DNA of 64,000 nucleotides from Antedon mediterranea (lineage: Eukaryota > Echinodermata > Crinoidea > Comatulida > Antedonidae): positions 36,719,304-36,783,303 of the forward strand of contig NC_092671.1 in the NCBI RefSeq assembly GCF_964355755.1, in the 5' to 3' direction. Shown one piece after another: positions 41,101 to 56,100 of the stretch; the stretch's first letter is position 1, and every line of letters starts with the position of its first letter. The notes beneath the pieces were generated by a model. It had not been told where the DNA came from and ran no database searches. It worked only from the letters and a program-made list of their open reading frames with translations. The position numbers and the translations under genes are program-made.

Positions 41101-44100
41101 TCTTTTTAATTAATTACTTAGTATTGTTAGGCGCTCTGTTTTTTGTAGGGCGTCATATAAAAACCTGAATAGAATAGAATAGATCGTGCAAGAAAACCAA
41201 AATGTGATTTACCTGTTGCTGGTATTGGTGGTTGTTCTGGCATGGGCCGCCGTCTTGATGAGTTGTACATACTGTAATAAGATGCTGTTGATTTGCCATG
41301 AGGAGACAGGGAACCAGAGCTTGGCATTCCAAGCGCTAAAGCTGGCTGCTTTAAAAAAAAACAGAAAAAACATTCAAAGAAGAATGTAGCATGGAAAACA
41401 ATAATGGATTTACAATCAAATAAGAAAGCCTAAATATACAGTAGAAAATGTGTTACCAGTATTAGGAAACTAAAATTTCTGTAATTAAACTAACAAAATA
41501 TAATATATGTTTAGTTTTATGTTATTCCAGCACTTTACAACGAATTATAATATTTATATAAGCATTATTAACAATATTAAGTTGCCCATATAAAGTAACA
41601 CCCCTCCCTAATTAGATAATCTAATTGACATTATTAATATCATACAAGGCACCAGATAGTCTAACTTGAATACTGGAGATAATGAGGATTATGTATTCCC
41701 ATGACTATCAATAAATCTTGTAATTATTTAAACATTATTCTCAAATTATGATAAAAACTGTATGAAAAGAGAGGAACCTTAAATATGCTCAACAATATTT
41801 AAATAAATGGCAAGAAAAAAAAAACAAAAAAAAACCCCGAACTATGCTATTCTGTTTGAGACGCCATACCATTAAACCACTAGGGATTGGTTCAATATGA
41901 TAGCAACTTTCAATCTAGCCTTAATGTCATACTTAATATAGTGACAACAATATTCAATAAGGGGTTCAGTGTGTGGCATCAACCACACCCATTGTTGTTG
42001 ACATATTTTGAGAAGAACACAAGTCATTTTTTTCATAAACTGGATTTAAACAACTAGTTATAAAATATACCTATACATTATTAATTTTACACACAAATGT
42101 AGAAGCTGCTATAAGGAGAGGAATCTCTCAATCTGCATATGGTTATAGACTTCATTTTAGAATCAGGTTGCTTGGACAGTACTGAATTTTTTTATGAAAT
42201 AGATGTGATAATATTTTATCGTTCTGTTTAGGGAAATGATAGTGTTATATTTTATAGTACTATCTGAATCATTTAAGGCTCTTCACTAACAACAAGAAAA
42301 TCTAAAATATCCAAACTCATTAAATCAAATACATAAAATAAATCATAAACTTAGGAAATAACAACTTAAAAAAAACAACAGTGAAAGCATTCAAGAACAG
42401 ACAATTATAGTTAACGAGATTGCCACAAGCCATAAAGGGGTTTGTAACGTAATTGGCGAGCTTTCATTTACTTTGTAATTTCAATAACCAGAAGCATAAG
42501 ATAGTACAATAAATAGCTCGGCCAATCAGAGCGCTAACATCTGCTGGAGCACACTAACAAAAGACCTTACTAATTTACAATTCTTCTACTGTGGAGAATA
42601 ATTAAAAGAGATTCTAATCCAAGGTACGTCGGCCAAGATTCACTAGATGCTTCAGCCAAATATGCCAACTATTACATTCACAGTTTTTTATATATATTTA
42701 TAAATATATTATCAAATACATTCAAGTATATCAATCCTTTATATTTATAAATATGTTATCAAATACTTTACATTCAAGTATATCATATACCTTTATTTTT
42801 GCTTTGTATACTATGTATCAGCATGTTGAGCCTTCGTATTATATTTTAATATTTGATTTATTGAATTTTATGAAATCTCGAAGTGTTATCACAATTTTTA
42901 TATAAATATAGTAGTTTTTTATAATTATTTTTTTATGATAATGTATTTTCTTACTGTTTGTATTGTCGAGGGCCCCAATGATCAGCTTTGCTGGTGGGCT
43001 ACCCTCATGATACATGGTTCAATAACAAATTTTAAAAATGCATTTTTATTGTACAAAATTCAGACCTGTTATGAATGTTTTTACCAGAATAAATAAATAT
43101 ATCTACAATTTTACTAATAATTTCTTTCTTTATTTTTCAATCCATAAATAAATGTTATCAAAAATGTTTATTGTCTCAAGATTTGATTGTTAAATAATTT
43201 AAAATCTTTGTTTATACTATAAAACAGGAATCAGACGGAAAAATTATTGGTAATTTTGTACGTTTACGAGTAAACCAATTATGAAGATATTGAGAGTTGA
43301 TATTCTCTTTATGTTCCATGAAATCACGTACAATTGTGGAGACAGGAATATAAAAATCTTTAACTGCAGTAGGTCTAATATATTTTATATTACATGTAAT
43401 AAATTTTGTAACTATTATGAAATATAATGTAAGTTGATAATAAACTCAATTCTAAAGAATAAAAACCAAAATGAATATTTTAAAGCTACAAAATCTACAT
43501 CAAACTTAGCGGGAATCTTGAAATTCTTAATCTTAATTGTGGCTTTAACCATTTTTGTTTTACATAAAAGATTTATTTAAAAAATATTTGAATCTGTAAT
43601 GAATATTAATATACAGTTATTAACAATTTATTAACGATTTATTTTGAAAATATTTTAATCTGAAATGAATTGAAACTACATTGCCCTAATTCCAGATAGG
43701 GACAATTTAAAATTCAATAGTCAATATTAATAGGTAGTTATTAACAGTTAGCTCTTTTATATTAAAATTAATTTGATGGTATTTTGTATGTCTATAAATT
43801 AAATATTTCAATTTCAAATTATGAACACAATTTGAGTAAAATTACCAGTATGAAATAAATGTGTATATTAGATACTGTAGTCATCATTGATGTAGACATG
43901 TTAAGGTTTAAAATAATAATTTGTTAATGTTGTTAATTAATACAACTGTCAATCATAAATTAAATTGTTATGCCACATTCCGTAAACAAATTCTGTAATA
44001 CTTAACACAGAACTAGATTACAGTAAATTAAGTAACAAATTAATTGCAATATTATTTTAAGAAAATATTATCGTGAATGATTTAGATGATGGCTCAGGAA

Positions 44101-47100
44101 ATCAAACTTCAACAAGTGTATTGTGAAGCTGTGTTATTGATTTTGATCCAATCAATGTTTGTGGCAGGGCTCAGTTTAGCAGGATGCCGGACTGTATTCA
44201 ATGCAAACAGAGAACAAAAGAAATGGAATTACTGAACTCGCGTAGCTTACAGCCGAATCTAATTACGTCAATCCAAATATAACAGCAACAAAAATTGGAA
44301 TTCGCTAACTAGTATTTAAAGTTTAGTCAGAAAAAAAATAAAATGACTTTGTATCTAGCCATGGAATAAAATAATTTCTACACAATCTAACATGAAAAAC
44401 TCCTTACATAAAATAATTGCATTATTATCAATGAATGTTTTATTTATACTGTATTTAATTAAAATCACATTTTATTAAGCAATATGTATGTTTATAAGTT
44501 TGTAATCTAAAAAGGCAACATTGAGTTCTAAAGTTAAAAATCAAAATCTTTTCTTTTCAAAATAATTAGGTAATGTTTGATTGAACTACTCGGGTACACA
44601 CTTTTAGTAAACTACTATTAAGCCAAAAATTAATTGAAATTAAAAAGGGGAAGCTTATTTGTAAAGGAAATATGTAAATTAAATCATGAATTAACTTGTA
44701 TAAGAATGTTTTGACCTAGTTTGGTTAACTGGTACCATAACACAGCTGCTTATAGTTGTATAGTAAAGGCAGATGTGATCATACCCAGCCACCTGCACCA
44801 ATCGTTCATAGGTTTAGCCTAAGCCAAGCAGGCGAAAGTCAGGGAACCACACAGGTGGCTTGCTAGCTGTCTACTAACTCAATTGGAGGTGTCAGCCTAG
44901 CCAACTATAGCTAGCCTAGAACACAGGTGGGACTTGGACCAGTCCTCACACCACAGGTGTATGCATAAGACCAGCTGTCTAGTGCCTTCTCTGCTATAAC
45001 ATCTGAAACCTATTACAGTATCTATAATGCACCTGACAATACATAAGTTTTATACATGAATTTCGTAATATTTCATTTACTTAACAGGCAGGTATCCTTA
45101 ACCCTAACACGGACATGATTTATTGCCAGCCTACGTTAAATGACAAACTAAAGCGCTTTTCAGTTTACCTATTAGTTTGTTGTTGTAACATGATTAAGAA
45201 ACATTATCCAATAAAAAAAATTCTTCAAATGTTTCCATACTTCAGTAGCGAACGCGCCGAATAAAAAAAATGATATTTGCACAGCAGCATAAATTCTAAT
45301 TTACTAGACACATTTTTTAATAAAAATACATTATTTCCATAACTAAATTGTAATCTTTATTTCTATCTACACGTAACATGTTTTATTATACTTATTAAAG
45401 ATAATAAAAAATAAAGCAGTACATAACACACATAGAGTAACGAGTCCCTTTAGTCTCGTAATAATTGCTCTAGCTATTTCAGATTACTAGAAAAAAGAAG
45501 ACGCGTAACTTTAAAATTGTTGAAGCTAATAACAATAAAAACACTCAAATAATATGTCCTAGTTAGGATAATTAGACATTGCTTCATACAATGTTCTACA
45601 AAACAATTCCAATGAAATAACAAGAAAACGCAAATTAAGATATAGGACCGACGATATCAATATTATTCAACGATTTCCTTTGTTACTATATAGTAAGATA
45701 AGGCACAAAAAATGGATACTAAAGTTAAGCGCGTAGTACGTTAGTATGTGTATACCACTTATTCTAGAAAATGGCGGTTTAGGTACACTTAACAGAGTCT
45801 GCCATTGGTAAATCATGATAAACCTTACATTTTGGTAATTTTAAGTTATACCTTTTCAACACATCCTTTACCAGGTAAAGGGCCGTAGCCATGAGTATGG
45901 TTGGTAAGGTTTCAACCACACAGGGGATTGTTCCCTTTTTTTGCAACCACCGCACTACTCTAATTTCTGTGACCACCACCTCTAATTTCCGTCACTACGA
46001 CACTGCTTACCGGGAGTATCAGTCAATGATTCATATGCATAAATCAAATCATCTTTTTTTTATTTATATTTTTATATTAATTTCTTACCTGTGGTACTCC
46101 AGGTTCCCTTGGCATATAAGGCATTCCATATTCTTTTGATTTACCTGAAAAAATAATAAAATAATTCATTAATTCATTCCTTTATTTCGAATAGTACATC
46201 CATATACAAACATACAAAACAAAAAGAGAACAAATTTCACCAGAAAATTAACACAAAAATCAACCTAAAATATCCTAAAATATCAATTTGCTCCAATGCC
46301 GATGTAGGTTGGATTGTGGAAGTATGTTAACTAAGGTTTGAATCAGACTATTACAACTCTCCTGAATTCTGTTCTTAAAAAAATGTTCATAATGAGTAAA
46401 TAAGTACAGAACAAGTTTTTTGTTGGTTAATAGTTATTTTAAATTTCTCATTTCTTGACAATATTTTCTTATTAAAATCAATGGTTAAAACAATACAGAT
46501 CTTTTTCGTTATTTGTACGGATATAGATATACAAATAAAAAGAAATTGAACTGAAAATGAAAATGAAAATTGAATTATTAGAATATTAAAATACACAAAA
46601 GATTTATTTTAAATTCAAATTTTATATTCTTGGAAATACTGAATTAGAAATGAATTATTTTATTTTATTCATCCTATAAAAATACCCTTCAATTAGAAAA
46701 ACGTATTGTTAACTAAAACCACAAGATAGCTTCATATCAAACAAACGAAATAAAAATGAACAATTTCTGAACAAGTAATAAATTACCGGTAGGTAAAATC
46801 ATCGACACTTTCAGTACACGCTGTATATTGAGCATAATAGACGCAATTAACGCAACAATCAAGCAAATTAACCTTTCTTATGTGTCTTGATACAATCACA
46901 CCATTAAAATTTATTTTTTTATTATATTGAAGTCAAAATATGTTTTCATTTGGTCAAGAAAAAACGCTATGAATATCTTTCCAAACACAAAAACATGCAA
47001 TAACATATAAATTTCAAATGAGACATAATTATTTACATATTATACGTTTGTTGCGATTAGGAAACATTTTTCTACTCTCATCAACTTCAGAATACAAAAT

Positions 47101-50100
47101 TAAAATATTTCATAAAAAACAAACAAAATACATAATTTCACACATATCAAAAGATAAGTTTTGTGTTGAATTAAAATTTGCATTATAAAATTGAAATATT
47201 TTACAGAATAATAACAAAATATATACATTCCATACACTGATTAGTGTTATTGAATATCAAAAGCTTTAATTAGCATTCATAATTTAATAATCACTATAAT
47301 ATTGTGAAGTGAGTCAATAATCCATATTATTCGATTTTCTTTTTATATCAAATCTAACAATCATAATGTGAATTCCAATCATAATTTAATAATCAAAATT
47401 CAATTTGTAATCAGTTTAGCTTTTATCCGATAATTTAATCGTTTTCATTTTACATGCCATATACAGCGCTGAATGATGAACAAACACTTGACTATTGCTA
47501 CAGTACAACGCTGCTTAAAATCAATAAATGATTTTCTCTCCATCATTAAGCCTTTCTTGCATAAGTGTGAAAAGCCCACATTTAATAACCAACTCCCTAT
47601 TGGATTAGAATGGCTAACGACAAGGAGACGTACGCTGTTGAATATCGCAACGAGAACACGCCACTCTGCCACTAATCTATATTAAATTACGATACCGCCG
47701 TTTACAATTATCGCTAAAGCGTAGTTCATTAATATAGACATCTTACACTATTATGTAAAATTGTAAATTAATTGTCTGCAGTTTAGGAGAAATCAGATTC
47801 TAACAAGATGTATTCACCTTGGTTACGTAAACTAACAAAGAAATAGAGTAAATTACTTTTTACAAAGCATACAAGACTTCCTAATGCTTGTAAACATAAT
47901 ATACAAAAAATCACTGATTCACCATAAGTTCAAGTGAAAAATAAATACACAAATTAAGGAGTGATATCACAGTGATGTTATAGCTTACATTTCATAACAT
48001 TATGAATTCAATTTATTAATATTATAAAAGCACCAAACCAAATTATTTATTATTTTATACATCTACAAAAATATTGGACTGATACTGTTGCCATTTAGCA
48101 CCTTTTATTTATATATTATATATATTTTTTCCTTTTTCTACCCGGATCTACCTGAATTTTGAGACTAAGCATTGATGTTTCTGTGCCCCTCTTGACCAGA
48201 ACATATTCTTCTTTGATTCAGATTTTAATTTGAGTTTATTCTGTTTTTATAGATTTCCCACAAAGAAAGATTTATTAGATTAAGAATATCCTTTTTTTTT
48301 CCATTTTCCTTTTACAGTCAATTAATTAAAATTTATTATTATTATTTATCATAAAAAACTAAAAAATTTACTTGAAAATATTTAGTTATATAATTGCATA
48401 TTATATAATACTTTTTTAAATATAAAAATGTATTACCTGCAGAAAGTAAATTGAGCTTAACTGCTACAAATAATCTTGATTGAACATAAATAGTCAAGCT
48501 TCCAAATGAATTAACCTTTAAAATCTTTAATAGTGACTCAAATTGGTTTTCGAAAATTAGTAATTATGAGTAATTATCAGAAATTTCACAATTCATTATA
48601 AAGATTGTGTAATACGATGAAGCAGTGTTCAACAAAAGGTAGGTGAAACAGTCCTGAATTAATATCTGTTGAACAAAGGGTAGAGAAGAGATAGCCCCAA
48701 GGTAAAAATCGTCATAATTAATTATGCTACTAGAGTCTTACAATAGACATCAAAATCAATACTAAACAATATCAGTTTTTTTCACTATCTACACACATAC
48801 CTGGACTTTTGTTCATTTAATTAACTTCTTGAAAGAATTTATTTATGCAAAATTAATTTGTTACAATTATATTATAGTTAATTGTACTATAATAAAATAC
48901 TAAAACTAACTTATTTTATAGTTTATTATAGATAATAATGAAGGTATACTGTACCTCCATGGTTGTATTATATTCAGGTATATTTATTATTTTAAAAAAA
49001 GATCAATGATACAAATAGCCAAAAGGCTGAACCCTTAACATTTTATAATAAAAAAGTTAAAATCCACAAGAAAATATATGCATTATGTAAAAATGTATAG
49101 ATAATTAAATATATATTAAAATGATAATTACTGTATGTGAAATCAACAACTACTTGTTTTTTCTTATACTTTACTATCCTCGAAAGCTAAATTTTATTTT
49201 TATTTCATATGATGCATTATGCTTCTTAGAACAAAGAAATATTAAAAATAATGGTTTAGGCATTACACAAGTTACTGTATATGACGATATTACGAAGGTT
49301 GAAAACAAACAAACAAATGAAAAATAATGGTTTTATTGTATTCGTTTTAACATCTGGTTCTGAATCATATTGTGCACTTTGCGGAGTTGATTGAAACTGG
49401 TGAAGTTTTCACCGCATACCCAAAAATAGTGTCACAGTTGAGCTTCCATACCCGTGGGCTAATTTCCTAACAGTGTTAGCCTAATAACAAAATTTGAGAC
49501 TTTCACGCTGTGCAATCAAATTGCTACTTTCACCACCCCATACTACTAGTGTAAACCTCGTCATTACTTCATGTATTTTGATTGGTCGCCGGGTGACTTT
49601 AGGGCGGCCATGTGTCAATTCTGGTCAGATCTGTGTTCGTATGTAAAGGCGGCCCCTAGAGAGTGCACTGTTTATCGACGGTGAGGTCTTTGCTCTACTT
49701 TGCTTGCCGATATGGTTTTGTTTCAATCACAACATACATTCACCGTAACGGTATTTGGAATGTCCCTCTAGGAACGAAACATACATTGGATCTCTTTCAC
49801 CGCTGTTTGCTTCTCAGTCTTTACTATAACCTGAGGGAACTGACAGAAACATTCTCGCATAAAAACAAACGCTGTAGATTGTTGCCACGCACTTATGTCA
49901 AAATAATCAGAACCTATTTTCTAATACCAGCTATCATTATAATATCCTTATGTCACATGGCAAAATACAGTGGCTGAAAAGACATATCTACATACATTGT
50001 TTAAACAGTGTAAAAAAATAACTATTTGTACATTAATTTATCAAGTAAATATTAATATGCTTTCTTATTTTAATTGCATGATTATTTTTCTCATATTATT

Positions 50101-53100
50101 ATATACTATTAATATTAACAACAGTATGCATTTTGCTAAAATCTTTATATTTCAAAAAGTGCAATTCATCGTTATACTTTACTATGTACTTAAGTGAATT
50201 TTAAGTTATTAAATATGTGATATTGGGCCTGATGACTACACATCCCTAGAGTTGGTGGGTGTTGGCGCAATAAACACACCAGTCAACAAAATCAGTCTGT
50301 TAAACATGATGAAACGAACAAGGAGAAATATATATTTTAACACTGTACAGGCTGTATTAAGGGATTGGGGTGGGGGATGTGACTGTCATGAAATTTTATT
50401 TTATACAGTACCTTCTCATAATTGAATAATCAAACTAAAATATTTAAAACTTAAACTACATTGTTTACGGTTACAGTATATGCATTCTCAAATATCTTTT
50501 TTATTTATTTAAGCTATATTAATATAGTACAGTAGGTCAGTATACCGATATATAAAACATTATTATTGTTTAGTTCACACTACAGACTATTAGCAGGAAA
50601 TACTCGATAAAATGTGTCACATTAGGCCTAAATAAATGTAATTATCTGTGTTTGGTGTGGGTGGTAAATATACCTAAAAGGATACACACAACACAAGATG
50701 TTAAATCAGATAGCCTATCGTTTTTGCAAGTAAGCATTTCATACGAGAAGACGTACTCAGCTTTATCATTAGAATGTTTATCAAATGGTAATTTCTTCAA
50801 TTTAAACAGATTAATCTTTAGGAGGCTGGGGAAGAGTAAATCTCCCCCGAGTCAATTAAACATCGACCTGTGCTCGCTACTTGGCCTAAAAAATAATGTT
50901 TTTAACACATCCAGGGTTATAAGTCAGATTTGAACAAGCATACGATGTTGCGATCTGTTATGACGGTAAGATTTTCAAATCAACGTTGACGTGTATATCC
51001 ACGTAAGGTGAATCGTCTACAAATTAATGAAAACCTTTACAATTTAATTAAACTATTGGATTTCTTATTTAGACGGATAAGATGAATATAATCGGCTTTC
51101 TATTAGCAACAGAGAGTGCTTAAATGTGTTGCACACTGAATTAGTATCAGAATTCCTTTTATTAAAGTCTATTAAATAAATTCAATGTTTAATCTGCGTA
51201 GTTTTATTGGTTTATAATGTGCAATAATATATATATTTAAACAAATTCTACATTTGGTATCGTTAATTTACTAATCTTCTAAAATTTAGATTTAGAAAAC
51301 ATAATTTAAATTTAATCTACCCCTTTTTCCTAAACCTATATCCGTGTTAAATACACTAAACTCTCTTCATAAAGATCTATATTTTAATAAATGTTTTCTT
51401 TATTATTATTTTTATCTTTCGAAGAAGAGAAAGTTGGAACGTCATTAGAGATGAGAGGTATTATAGTCGCATCTATCTTTAATTTATCATCTTATTGAGT
51501 GCTTGTTTATTTTTGCATGTTAGAAGCATTACCAAATGATAATAAGTTACCTTTTAGAAGTGTTGTAAAAATAAATTGATTATTGTTGAGGTAAAAAGGA
51601 ATTTAAGGCATGACCACTCATAAAGTTTAAGGGTAATAAATAAGTGCAAAATGGTCAAAGGTCATTCGTTCTATCTAACTATGATCGCTGATCGCTATCT
51701 CTTTTTCTTCCTTAAAAATGTTCTGAATTAAATAAATAATCGCCTTGTATTAAGAACAAGCCTTAAAACAAGAATTTGTTTTTATTGGAACTAAATATAA
51801 TATTTTAAATCAAAATGTGTCAATGTTAATATTGAATATAAAATTTACATTAATAAACAATTACACAGCTGATTCATCATATGGTATGCTGAATAAATGA
51901 ATATATCTATTTATTATAAATTAATATTATTATTAAACTATTAATTCTTTACTTTTCCAAACATTCTAAAGTAAAATAATATGTTTTACCAATTATTAAT
52001 ATTATTTAACACAGTTTGTACTGCACAGTGTAAAAGTTCAAAATTGTTCTGTTAGATGTATCTTAACTGCATGAGGCCAATGAATATTACATGCGTAAAT
52101 ATCAAAGTGCATTAATGAACTATGGCTGTACCAAGCATTTATAGGGGTCAAATGTCTACCGGTAGAGGTCACCACTACCTGGTAGGGTCTACAGTAATAG
52201 AGCAGTTGTGAAGCTCCAACGTCAATCACAACCTCCTGGGTTCAATCCTTGAAAGATTAAATATATTTTTACGAAGATAAGAGCATGATGTTTGTCACCC
52301 AATTCCATTGGCTATTATGGTATAATATCAGTCAACTCTCAGACAAAATATCTTGGGTTCAATTCTTCACAAAGTCGCATACATCCGTAATTTGATTGGT
52401 TATACCAATGGACTAATTTCTTAAATAATTTTCATTTTCTTTTAATTTTCTAACTACAGTATGTTTCTTTATATCAGTTCTAACATTCCCTTTAATACTA
52501 TATTAATTGAATTTTCTCTCCAATCGAATACTAAATCTTATTCTAAGGAACTAGTTCACTAAAAGTCAGTCCTAGTTGATAAGACAAATTAGAATCATAA
52601 GTACCACACTATCAAAGTACGACTGTTTATTCCATTAAGTGTAACAGATTATCAAATCAAATACGTTACGACACGATGCGATGCGTCAATATTCCCCAAT
52701 TCAAGTTTTGATCAGCATGTGGGCTAGATGCAAGGATCAAAAGGACATTCACAACACAAAATAAATATAATTTCACAATAATGTCTTTTACAGGACATAT
52801 ACCTGAGTATCCCATATTCAAATATAATCCCACCCCCTAATTTAGAACCAAACACAAGAATTAAAAGTTCCATTGATAATGCAATATAACTCCACATTTT
52901 TGCTAAATTTTATATACAGGCTCCCTTTAAATGGTATACAGAATAAAGTGGGCATGTTACTCTGATTTTGATACTAAAAAATTACAAGCAAAAATATTAT
53001 ATTTTTATTTGGAGAATGTTGCACTAAAAAAGATTTAAAAAATGTAAATAAACTTGTTAAAATTTGGAACATGCATCATCAGAGAGTCAGCAAATGCCTG

Positions 53101-56100
53101 TAAAGTAATTGACCTAGAGGTCAAACTGTTGTCCACTTACTGTATGTTGCTGGAAATCTTATATTCTGTAGATTTTATCTTAAAAAATTATAATAGCAAA
53201 ACAGTTCAATAGGTCTTTAGCCTTGTCAATCTATGATACAGTAGGGTGCTAACAAGGTTTCAGAACTTATTTTATGGTATTATGTCTTGTAGGCTTGTCC
53301 TTACCGTTTGAATCAAATGCAACAAGCATGGGACTTGCTTAGGCCTCATGGGCTTATCCGCAGGGTCTAAAAACTTAATATCAGTATTAGCCAAGCTAAA
53401 CAACTTTACCTGATATTCTCTACATTCCTTGAGGGAGATCACTATTTTATATTAAATTTATACCTAGAAGTAAAGTAAATTAAACAAAATATCTTGTTTG
53501 CTGTTTACACTTTATGGTAGTGGTACTGTAGCATAGTGCCTGCCTTCATCACCAAAGCTCTGGGTTCAATTCTAATTAATTCCACATAACTGCAACCTAT
53601 AATTACTTTTCCTATTTGTCTACATTATATCTGAATTACGTGATACACTCAATAAAAATTAATATACAACAAACAAAATACATTGATCTCTGTATCAGCA
53701 TACTACATATTATTTTCAAAATGCCTTATTCTAATACATTTTTAATATCTGGTGAAATAATTTCAGTATTTTTTCTTTGATAATTAGTCAGCCAGCCCAA
53801 AGGGCATAGGTCATATAGCCTTCCAGGCAAAGACAACTGCAGGCTGTAATTAGATAGGCCTTTCTGAACAGCTAAAACGACTGCCTAGAAAAATTGAAAC
53901 TCGATATCATCATTCCATGAACATTTATGATTTATATAATATACAAATCAACAAACAATCGTCTCCTATCAATTTTAATATCTTATTATATCATATTTAA
54001 TGACTAAAGATTAGGAACACACTAAGAATGATCAAGTTCTGTTAGTATTTCTGATTTATATTGCATAGTAGCGCTTTCATTGTTTTCTTCGGCTTTTCGT
54101 ATGAGGTCATCCCTTGTGATTAATTGAAAACAGATGATGTTTCTGCCTTGATTTATTCTAAGTTTCCTTATAAAACAATTTTATTCTAACAATAAAATAT
54201 TAAACAATATTCATTTTAAGGAAAATATTTGATACTTGCGTTCCCAAAATGAACAATTAAAATTGGTTTTAAATTGCTTTTAAAATTACTGTAAATTCTT
54301 GTGCATGTTATTCCCAACAAAATTTAAATTAAATTTAAATACAGCACTTATTGTAAGCAATTATTAGACTACAAAATCTATGCTATGGGGGTCAAACAAA
54401 TTGTATCATTACTTCTTATAATTCTACAACTAACTTTTTTTTTTTTAACACCAGTCCTGTTTAGTTGATGTAACTGTAAAGTTAGGGTGGTATTATAACA
54501 ATTTTTGGAGGGGTTTACAGGGAACATTTTCGCCAGTGTAGCGTAGCAAAAAGCTATACAAAACCACCTTATTGCTACACATTTTGAAAATTGTGTAGCA
54601 AAAAATACAATACAAAACTATGTTTCTCGACTTAAAAATCAGTTTGATTAGCAATATTGCTAAACAAAATTTTTAAATGAAAATTTTCCCTGGTTTATAT
54701 CTGCATAAGTTTTCTAATATAAAGTTACAACTGATCGACAGATCTAGGTTTGACAGTGAAACAAGTTGTAAAGAATAAACATGAACGGACATGAATTACG
54801 ACACAGAATCGTGAGGTAGAAACCTAAACTTGAATGTTGTCCTTTAAAAATAACCTAAGGGGCAAAGGAACAGCACAAACCTGTTAACCAACGAACAATA
54901 GGGATCCTATTACAGTAGGACATCAAAGAAAGGAAGCTAATTACTATGTATCCCATTTTGATATTAATTTAGCCGTTTTTACGCTGTCATGGAGCGTGCG
55001 GTTGTGACTGAGAATTGCTCTTGGTTATTCCATGCTGAGGTGCTAGGCCTACACATTCAAGGTTACCTTCTTGTTTTTTCCCAAGGCAGAACACAATAGA
55101 TTCTACTGGCTGGGTGCCGACAATTTCATCGTGGGAAGTTTCCATTTGAAAACGAGTTCCTCTCATGTAATACTATCTATTGTTCAAATTTTTTTTAAAG
55201 TGCAATTGTGAAATGAAATACCAACATGATTAATATACTTCTCTTCCAGGTAGTAACGTTTAAGATTTTCTCACAATCAAAAGTTGTTGAACTTTCTTTC
55301 GTTGTACCATAATATTCAAAAGTGTAATATAGTGTCATAGCCATGAGAAATAAAGTGGTGCGGTGATCGCAAAAAAAAGAACAATTTCTCATTGGGATGC
55401 AGAATTGTCGGAAATGTGGTCCAGAAAAAACCATACCAACGGTACTAGTGGCTACAGCCCTGTGATATTGTTTGTACTACCACAAATTTTGTTTTGTTTT
55501 TGTTTATAGAATTAAACAAATCTTGATATTTCTGTCAGCAATGTGATTTAAAGATGTGCGATTGTAAAAGGGAAAAAAACCCTAGCTGGGAAGGGGGTAC
55601 AGGGGGGCCCTCAAATGTTTGCAGTCAGGTATGGTTTTAATTCAATATTTAGATGCATTTAAATGATATCTTGTTGAAGAATCTAATAAATTAATAATAC
55701 ATTGATCTAATAATGGGTTTGGTCTATCAAAATCTGACCAACCATTCTGGTGGCTACAGCCGTGTTACCATGGTAACAACACACAACCAACACTTACCTG
55801 CTACATAGTTACTTTCATTCATTCCTCCTCGTTCACTCATTTCATATTCATAATTCTGAAAATATTAAAAGAAAAAAAAATTCCTTAAAACATTAAAGAA
55901 TTAAAATTATATAATACTAAAAAAATAATCCTAGATAACTAGATAAAAATCTTAAAAGTATGTGTACTTTGTTGAAAATAAATTACAGTACAGAAAAATA
56001 TGTTCGATGAAAAAAAATGTTTGATGATACAGTAATAAGTATGGTACCATTTTCAAGTAATACTTACCAAATGAAATTATATAATTTAACTACAAAGAAA

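Larger units (their letters stand above)
36046..41212 (-). other. Intron between exons 4 and 5
   Basis: This 5.2-kb intron holds MITE copies 12-14, a 635-bp inverted-repeat element (37867-38501), a second small MITE (39843-39967), a LINE tail (39005-39140) and a LINE 3' end (about 40900-41182) that stops some 30 bp from the exon 4 donor. Confidence 0.75.
41349..46088 (-). other. Intron between exons 3 and 4
   Basis: This 4.7-kb AT-rich intron has a possible SINE fragment at 41825-41900, a local tandem duplication at 42688-42800, a LINE-like tail at 42955-43020 and a GC-richer patch with six E-boxes at 44743-44977. The rest shows nothing recognisable. Confidence 0.7.
46145..55797 (-). other. 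Intron between exons 2 and 3
   Basis: This 9.7-kb AT-rich intron has a GC-richer patch at 49550-49980, a repeat shared between about 45870-45985 (minus) and 55350-55465 (plus), and possible SINE fragments with ggttcaat motifs near 52190-52250 and 53515-53575. No MITE of the main family occurs here. Most of the remainder has no recognisable content. Confidence 0.65.

Noticed and set aside
49573-49611. Minus-strand ATG segment [14 protein letters not shown] in the GC-richer patch, reminiscent of an E-protein MAAL start
   Set aside because: The only donor before the stop leaves phase 2, which fits neither exon 3 (phase 1) nor exon 4 (phase 0), so it cannot be a first coding exon of this gene.
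52190-53580. Segments with tRNA-like B-boxes (ggttcaat)
   Set aside because: They lack a full cloverleaf and acceptor stem; treated as SINE relics, not tRNA genes.
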